64,000 nucleotides of DNA. It comes from Mytilus californianus. Its lineage: Eukaryota > Mollusca > Bivalvia > Mytilida > Mytilidae. A program made the translations under genes and the position numbers. Positions within the stretch are counted from its first letter, which is position 1, and every line of letters starts with the position of its first letter. The notes under the pieces were generated by a model that saw only the letters and a list, made by a program, of their open reading frames with translations, searched no databases and was not told the DNA's origin. Of this stretch, positions 58,195-64,000 are shown piece by piece. The DNA lies in the NCBI RefSeq assembly GCF_021869535.1, contig NW_026262734.1, positions 93,811,285 through 93,875,284 on the forward strand, written 5' to 3'.

Positions 58195-58450
58195 TTAATG
58201 CAAAAACCAAAATGCCCACGCTTCTAAAGCAGTCTCATGGAAAAGTAACAAAATGTGTCAATGAACAACTTTGCTCATTTAGATAACGTGTCTAGTGTTT
58301 GTTCCTCTGTCTCGCTTTTATCCATTTTCTGGCATAGTCCTCAAAAGCATTAGTCAGTAACCTTAAGTTATTCTTCCAGTTTATGGACTGTGGGATTCGA
58401 TATTTTGGGCCTTTGGCTAACAACTCTCTTATTTTATCATTGTTTACGAT
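58195..58450 (-). pseudogene. Penelope-like N-terminal fragment
   Basis: The minus strand reads VNNDKIRELLAKGPKYRIPQ, SINWKNNLRLLTNAFEDYA and then RKWIKAR, a conserved N-terminal block of one Penelope-like lineage (LSKGPKYR...NW). Stops follow. The reverse transcriptase expected between this and the GIY-YIG piece is missing from this strand. Confidence 0.75.
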
Positions 58451-58599
58451 GCTAAGGTCACCAGTTATAACATGATCAGCGGTACTATATTTTTATGGGG
58501 ACGATGCATAAGAGCAATCAGGAGTTTTGGATTAGGCATCCCTGAGGGTAAAAGTTTTTAATACGTACGTTCATGCATCCACATACGCACTCAAACTCT

Positions 58600-59260
58600 G
58601 CAATGTTCAATGATCCTTTTGGAAACGCAGAGGTTGTGAATGCATTAGCTTCCCTTCACGACAAATATGTGTTTGTACCAGCACAAAAAGCCACTAACAA
58701 TATTGTTTTGATATGCATCTTTATTTGGAATGTCTCACTAAAGAAAACTAAGCAAGACGGGGAATCCCACATATACCCCTGCATATGTCATTCGCGATAG
58801 AAGAGATTTTAGAAAATCACGGATGCATCCTTCTCTCCTATGGTAATAACTAAAAATGCTGAAGAAAATCTGCCATCTCTATTTTGGTTACCTAAACTTT
58901 ACTCTACTATATATTTTATGTTAACAAAACTTTGAAGTTTTCGAAATACTAAGGATTTGTACCCCAGAAATAGATTACCTTAGCTGTATTATTCAAAACT
59001 TTCCAATTATCAACTCCCCATTTCTCAGCAGTAATATACCCTCTGCTTTATCAAATGGCGTTTATATATCTCAGTTTATACCTTACGCTCGTGCATGTTC
59101 ATTCTATACGGATTTCATCAATATGGGTGATCTCCTTACCGGAATCAGTTCAAACAGAGTTATGAGGAAGAACGACTGAAATCGACACTACGATGTGTCT
59201 CTGTATCAAATCACTATGCACATGTTTTCACAGTCTTAGATCTTTATATACCAGTATAGT
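58600..59260 (+). pseudogene. Penelope-like reverse transcriptase fragments
   Basis: NALASLHDKYVFVPAQKATN followed by NIVLIC is the block just before the fingers of Penelope-like RTs. A shifted frame gives NAEENLPSLFWLPKLYS near 58860. After a large internal loss, 58995-59170 reads FPIINSPFLSSNIPSALSNG and VYISQFIPYARACSFYTDF, from the end of the RT domain. The catalytic core is gone. Confidence 0.82.
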
Positions 59261-59471
59261 CGTCTGATCTGTAATTTTACCGGTTGTGTCCTATTCCATG
59301 TTGTGATATATTTACTGAATGTGAATAGCACGGCGGATGATGCCGACGATTACCCTGTTGACACATCCTGTCTTGCTACTTTTGGGTGCTACCTTATTTG
59401 TCTCTTTCTAATCGGGATTAACGACATTTGAAAATAGACAAATTTCTGTCGCCTTTCTGTCGCTTTATTTA

Positions 59472-59663
59472 CTGTGAATTCAGAAAATATTATGAAAAAT
59501 GCGACAGGGTTATAATTGCAATAATTCAAACCCTCATTTTGAAATTTTTTATATAATTTAAACAAGATTTCTCTCAATATCGAAAAAAAAATATAAATCG
59601 CATTTTATTCCAAAATGACAAAATCGCAATAATAAATGCACGCAATAATTTCTAAATTTACAG
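59472..59663. mobile_element. TA-flanked MITE, second copy
   Basis: CTGTGAATTCAGAAAATATT at the left and AATAATTTCTAAATTTACAG at the right, TA on both sides; same family as 53801-54009 (shared CAATAATAAATGCA(A/C)GCAATAA). Confidence 0.82.
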
Positions 59664-59829
59664 TATTCGAAACTGTCATTCTTGGTAGGATTGTTTTACA
59701 CCTTATACTTTTGGCCGTATAGCACCATGATTTTCATTTAGTCATTTTTATACGACCGCAAAAACTTTTTGCGGTCGTATATTGGTATGACGTTGGCGTC
59801 GTCGTCATCCGGCGTCGTCCGAAGACACA

Positions 59830-60740
59830 TTGGTTTTCGCACTCTAACTTTAGTTTAAGTGAATGGATCTCTATGAAATTTTACCATAAGGTTCAATACC
59901 ACAAAAGGAAGGTTGGGATTGATTTTGGGGGTTATGGTACCAACAGTTAAGGAATTAGGGGCCAAAAATAAGCATTTTTGTAACTTCCAGACATAACTTG
60001 TGTGTTAGTGTATGGATCTCTCTGACATTGTACCACAAGGTTCCATATCACACAGGGAATGCTGGGATTGATTTTGGGGGTAATTGCCTCAAAATATTAG
60101 GAATTAGGGGCCAAAAAAGGGGCAAAAAACAAGCATTTTTCTAGTTTCATGACAATAACTTGTGTGTAAGTGTATGGATCATTCTGAAATTGTACTACAA
60201 GGTTCCATATCACAAAGGGAAAGCTGGAATTGAGTTTGGGGGTAATTGCCTAAAACGTTTAGGAATAAGGGGCAAAAAAGGGGCAAAAAATAAGCATTTT
60301 ACTAGTTTCCAGACAATAACTTGTGTTCAAGTGAATGGATCTCTCTGAAATTGTACCACAAGGTACCATATCACACAGGGAATGCTGGGATTGATTTGGG
60401 GGGTAATTGCCCCAAAATAATAGGAATTAGGGGCCAAAAAAGGGGCAACAAACAATCATTTTTCTAGTTTCATGATAATAACTTGTGAGTAAGTGTATGG
60501 ATCTTTCTGAAATTGTACTACAAGGTTCCATATCACAAAGGGGAAGCTTGAATTGAGTTTGGGGGTAATTGCCCAAAACGTTTAGGAATAAGGGGCCAAA
60601 AAGGGGCCAAAAATAAGCATTTTTCTAGTTTCCAGACAATAACTTGTGTTCAAGTGTATGGATCTCTCTGAAATTGTACTGCAAGGTACCATACCACAAA
60701 GGGAAGGCTGGGATTGAGTTTGGGGGTGATGAATCATAAC
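59830..60740 (+). repeat. About 160-bp tandem array
   Basis: Six units, each with AACTTGTGTG(T)AAGTG(T)ATGG, AAATTGTACCACAAGGTTCC, TGGGATTGATTTTGGGGGTA and AGGAATTAGGGGCCAAAA. Spacing is 155-165 bp, with A-type and B-type units alternating (CACAGGGAATGCTGGG against CAAAGGGAAGCTGGAA). Confidence 0.93.
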
Positions 60741-60939
60741 GGTTCAAAAAAATTTTTTTTGGGGGGGGGGATTTTTTTTTTTTTTTCCTTTTTTTTTCTT
60801 TTTTTTTCTTTTTTTTTTTCTTTTAAAATTTTCCATTTTAAGTTGGTTATTTCTGTTTTATATTTAAAAGCAAACAATAATGATATGGTAGGAGATACAC
60901 ACCAAACAGGATGTGTAAATTATTATATAATAAGTATTG

Positions 60940-61157
60940 TGCAATAGCAAGAAATTTTCAATTGCACAGTATTGCACAATAGCAAGAAATCTTCAATTGC
61001 ACAGTATTGCGCAGTAGCAAGAAATCTTCAATTGCACAGTATTGTGCAATAGCAAGAAATATCCAATAGCACAATATTGCGCAATAGCAAGAAATTGTCA
61101 ATTGTACAGTATTGCGCAATAGCAAGAAATATTCAATTGCACAGTATTGTGCAAAAG
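60940..61157 (+). repeat. 35-bp tandem array with GCAATATTGCGC-like core
   Basis: Six units of AGCAAGAAATCTTCAATTGC plus ACAGTATTGCGCAAT. The core TTGCACAGTATTGCGCAA is near-palindromic. Confidence 0.93.
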
Positions 61158-61199
61158 AAGATACTTCGTATAAATTGCTTATTTCTTGACCAATTCAAT

Positions 61200-61812
61200 G
61201 GGGTTTTATTCTTGAATTCTTGGGGTTCTTTAATGTGCTGATTCTAACCGTGTATTAAGTTTTTGGATTTTGGGCTTCGTTTTTAAATTGGTCCACATTG
61301 AGATCCAAAGGGTCCAAAATTAAACTTTGTTTGATTTCATCAAAAATTGAATTATTGGGGTTCTTTGATATGCCGAATCTAACCGTGTATTTAGATTCAT
61401 AATTTTTGGTTCCGTTATCAAATTGGTCTACATTAAGGTCCAAAGGGTCCAAAATTAAACTTAGTTTGATTTTAACAAAAATTGAAAAATTGAATTGTTA
61501 GGGTTCTTTGATATGCTGAATCTAAACATGTATTTAGATTTTTGATTATGGGCCCAGTTTTCAAGTTTGTCCAAATCGGGGTCCAAAATTAAACTTTGTT
61601 TGATTTCAACAAAAATTGAATATATGGGGTTCTTTGATATGCTGAATCTAACCATGTATTTAGATTTTTAATTTTTGGGCCCCATTATCAACTTTGTCCA
61701 CATTGAGGTCAAAAGGGTCCAAAATTAAACTTTGTTTGATTTCATCAAAAATTGAATTCTTTGGGTTCTTTGATATGCTGAATCTAACCATGTATTTAGA
61801 TTTTGGATATTG
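61200..61812 (+). repeat. 126-142-bp tandem array
   Basis: Five units beginning GAATTCTTGGGGTTCTTTGA and containing ATGCTGAATCTAACC(A/G)TGTA, CAAAGGGTCCAAAATTAAAC and TTTGTTTGATTTCATCAAAA. Minus-strand frames remain open in single units (the SISKNPNNSIF phrase), probably by chance. From memory, near-identical units occur widely in bivalves. Confidence 0.93.
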
Positions 61813-62560
61813 GACCATAATAGGTGAATGTCCAATTTAAAATTGTTAAGTTCTTAGACCACATTCATTCTGTGTCAGAAACCTATGCTGTGTCAAATAT
61901 TTAATCACAATCCAAATTCAGAGCTGTATCAAGCTTGAATGTTGTGTCCATACTTGCCCCAACTGTTCAGGGTTCGACCTCTGCGGTCGTATCAAGCTGT
62001 GCCCTGCGGAGCATTTTATTAATGGAGCTATGGGACTTTGAACAATTTTGAGGTATCGAAAAATCCACACGTGGTAAATTCAACTTCTCTGACACCATTT
62101 GACTGAAAGCTGTCATAATTGCAGGATTGTTGAAACTATTGCCTGTAATGTACCGCCATTTTAAGTGGAGTTCTGGGACTACACATTATTGTGAGCGCAA
62201 CTCCTCATAGATCCTTTGACAGAAAACTCTTATTCTTGGAAGAAATGTTTGCGATCATGTGTATTTGATCATACATATTGTACTGTCATTATGACTCCCC
62301 CATTTTATGGCAGAACAATGACTATTTTGTCGACTGTTGTTCAACAATTACACCATGTTTTGCCTTTGGAATAATAGGAGCATAAACATCAGCTCGAAAT
62401 ACACTTTATAATGTAAGCTATGTTTCTTGTCTACAATTCAACACTGTACGCACAATTCAATTCCATATTAGCACAACGCAAGATACATTTCAATCCGGTG
62501 CAGCAATCTTTATTAGTGACAATAGTGGAATTAATTATTTTTGGAGTGTAAAAAATTCTT
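61813..62560. other. Gene-free stretch
   Basis: End of the composite unit (to about 62000), then unassigned AT-rich sequence. No gene recognised. Confidence 0.4.
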
Positions 62561-62579
62561 TGTATGTTTTAGATAAATG

Positions 62580-63600
62580 ACGTGCCTTTGATGGTCCTTT
62601 TGATTCTGTTGACAGTTTTGATATAACTCTAATGAGAATAATTACATATGTCAAGGTTTTTATCTCCGATGTTTCTCCTATACTCATGGTATCGAACGCA
62701 TCACTACACTACACTTCCAAACAATCTTATCAAACAAAAGTTTTACTATTTAATTATTTGGTCGTTTGGTAAATCTGAATGCAAATATATTTGCTGCAAC
62801 TCATTTAAAGCCTTCTTCTCTAATGAGAAAGGTAAATATGCTAGATATACTTACTGGAAGAGTGATGAGAGGATTGAAGCTGTTAATGTTCTCCTTGATA
62901 ATATTTATGTACGTTTCGGCAATAAAGTTTATCGACAGATTGTAGGTATTCCTATGGGCACCAAATGCGCCCCTTTAATAGCAGACTTGTTCTTGTACTG
63001 TTATGAATAACTTTATGGCCAAACTCAGTAAAGACCCGTCTAAATTGAATTTAATTGATAAATTCAACAACACTTATCGTTATCTTGATGATATTTTTCC
63101 TTAAATAATCAAGAATTTTCTAAATATACTGCCGAAATTTACCCAAAGGAACTTACTTTAGATAAATCAAATATGAACGGTAATAACTGTCCTTTCCTAG
63201 ATTTAGATATTTCAGTTTTACACGGGAAAATCTACACTAAAATATACGACAAAAGGGACGATTTTTTTGTTCCCTATTGTTAATTTTCCTTTTTTTGACG
63301 GTGATCGCTATGCCCGTGTCTGTTTTGGATTTCAATGAACGTAACCTTTGTATTACTGGTTAATTATTAAGTCGGGGATCTCGTTACCACAAATTACTTA
63401 AAACCTTTACTAAATTCTTCCATAGATATAAAGATTTGGTTTGGAAGTTTGGTTGTTCCTTATTTTTAACGGGATAGCACATCATAATTTTTACGGAGAT
63501 GTTGTTTACCGAGCCCGGAAATTTAGATACGAACCGGATAAATTTATCGATCCTTTAAATAAACTTATTCAACACTATAATTAGATCTTCGAATATTGTT
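62580..63600 (+). pseudogene. Penelope-like reverse transcriptase pseudogene
   Basis: 62690-63006 reads TTLPNNLIKQKFYYLIIWSF, KARYTYW-type and NVLLDNIYVRFGNKVYRQIV, then GIPMGTKCAPLIADLFLYCYE, the fingers-palm region. A stop and shift at 63007 precede FMAKLSKDPSKLNLIDKFNN and the catalytic YLDD (about 63080-63094). Another shift gives AEIYPKELTLDKSN, NNCPFLDLDISVLHGKIYTK and IYDKRDDF, then stops and fragments (YHKLLKTFTKFFHRYKDLVW). At least four disruptions make it inactive. 63680-64000 has the look of the 3' region of the same family and may run past the window. Confidence 0.92.
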
Positions 63601-64000
63601 TTTATTGGTATTAATATTAATTTTGTTATCAGTAAATTAAAATCAAACTAAATATTATTTTTATATACATATGCACATTCATGGCTCTACAATCTGTCGA
63701 TACCTGTATATTGGCATTGCACAAGGTCATGTTTTCTCTGACTGTTTATGACGTCTTTACACTAAATCCATTGGATGTTGGATGTGTACTGATTGATATT
63801 TTAGTCTTAAATGCATGATTTTTTTATTAGCTGTTATTGGCTTTGAACTAGCTGTCAGTAACTGCGAGTACTCTCAGATCTGTACTTAGTGTCTTTTTGT
63901 TGTGGGGATGTATAAGTACCCTGCCACGTTCACTCTGTGTTTTTGTTAGATGTATTTCTGCTTTGTATCGATCTGATGAGTTAAGCCCTTTTCAACTGAT

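Larger units (their letters stand above)
59750..62000 (+). mobile_element. Composite satellite-bearing unit bounded by TACGACCGCA
   Basis: TATACGACCGCAAAAACTTT with its own hairpin partner TTTTTGCGGTCGTATA opens the unit, and CTCTGCGGTCGTATCAAGC closes it about 2.2 kb later in inverse sense. Inside are three unrelated tandem arrays and a T-rich tract. The design looks like a non-autonomous element that carries satellites; the boundaries are inferred. Confidence 0.6.

Noticed and set aside
60714-60947. 77-codon ORF rich in F and S
   Set aside because: Low-complexity T-rich tract within the composite repeat unit.

Overview
This is an AT-rich, intron- and repeat-dense nuclear window from an animal. 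The gene structures (GT-AG introns, a mitochondrial presequence exon, a 15-base microexon), the mollusc-type tRNA-derived SINEs with a tail ending in repeated ATCA, the Penelope-like retroelement remains, and the dispersed repeats built around AATGAGACAACT and ACCGCATA all suggest a marine bivalve, most likely a mussel (Mytilus or a close relative). The species call is inference from remembered repeat types; no search was run. There is no sign of bacterial or organellar DNA.

Two protein genes can be supported. On the minus strand, 8059 to 6968 is one large 5' coding exon of an UNC93-like multi-spanning membrane protein. It ends at a clean splice donor, and no later exon was recognised down to position 1. 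On the plus strand, 34015 to 54291 is a complete 11-exon gene for a POLDIP2 (PDIP38)-like mitochondrial/nuclear protein of 316 residues. All exon junctions keep phase and the reconstructed protein follows the known family from presequence through the YccV-like domain to the ApaG domain. The rest of the ORFs are mostly chance frames in repeats.

Layout: 1-6960 is intergenic or UNC93 intron, with an old TTAA-type MITE (3752-4128) and a two-block 33-bp minisatellite (5261-6385). 6968-8059 is the UNC93-like exon and 8060-11360 its 5' flank. 11368-15800 holds a broken Penelope-like reverse transcriptase and a 430-bp direct repeat pair. 16000-33900 is repeat land: hairpin elements, SINE heads, a 45-bp minisatellite, and a clear nest of insertions (30409-32790) whose uninterrupted relative lies at 19577-20193. 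34015-54291 is the POLDIP2-like gene, whose introns hold at least eight different inverted-repeat elements, two intronic minisatellites and several SINE pieces. 54300-64000 is 3' flank with scrambled Penelope-like modules (57500-59260), a composite satellite-bearing unit (59750-62000) and a second, longer Penelope-like pseudogene that runs toward the right edge.

The most unusual item is a 1.4-kb element in POLDIP2 intron 1 (34314-35715). It has 84-bp inverted termini made of repeated CAATACTGG half-sites, an 8-bp target duplication, and decayed small ORFs that I do not recognise.
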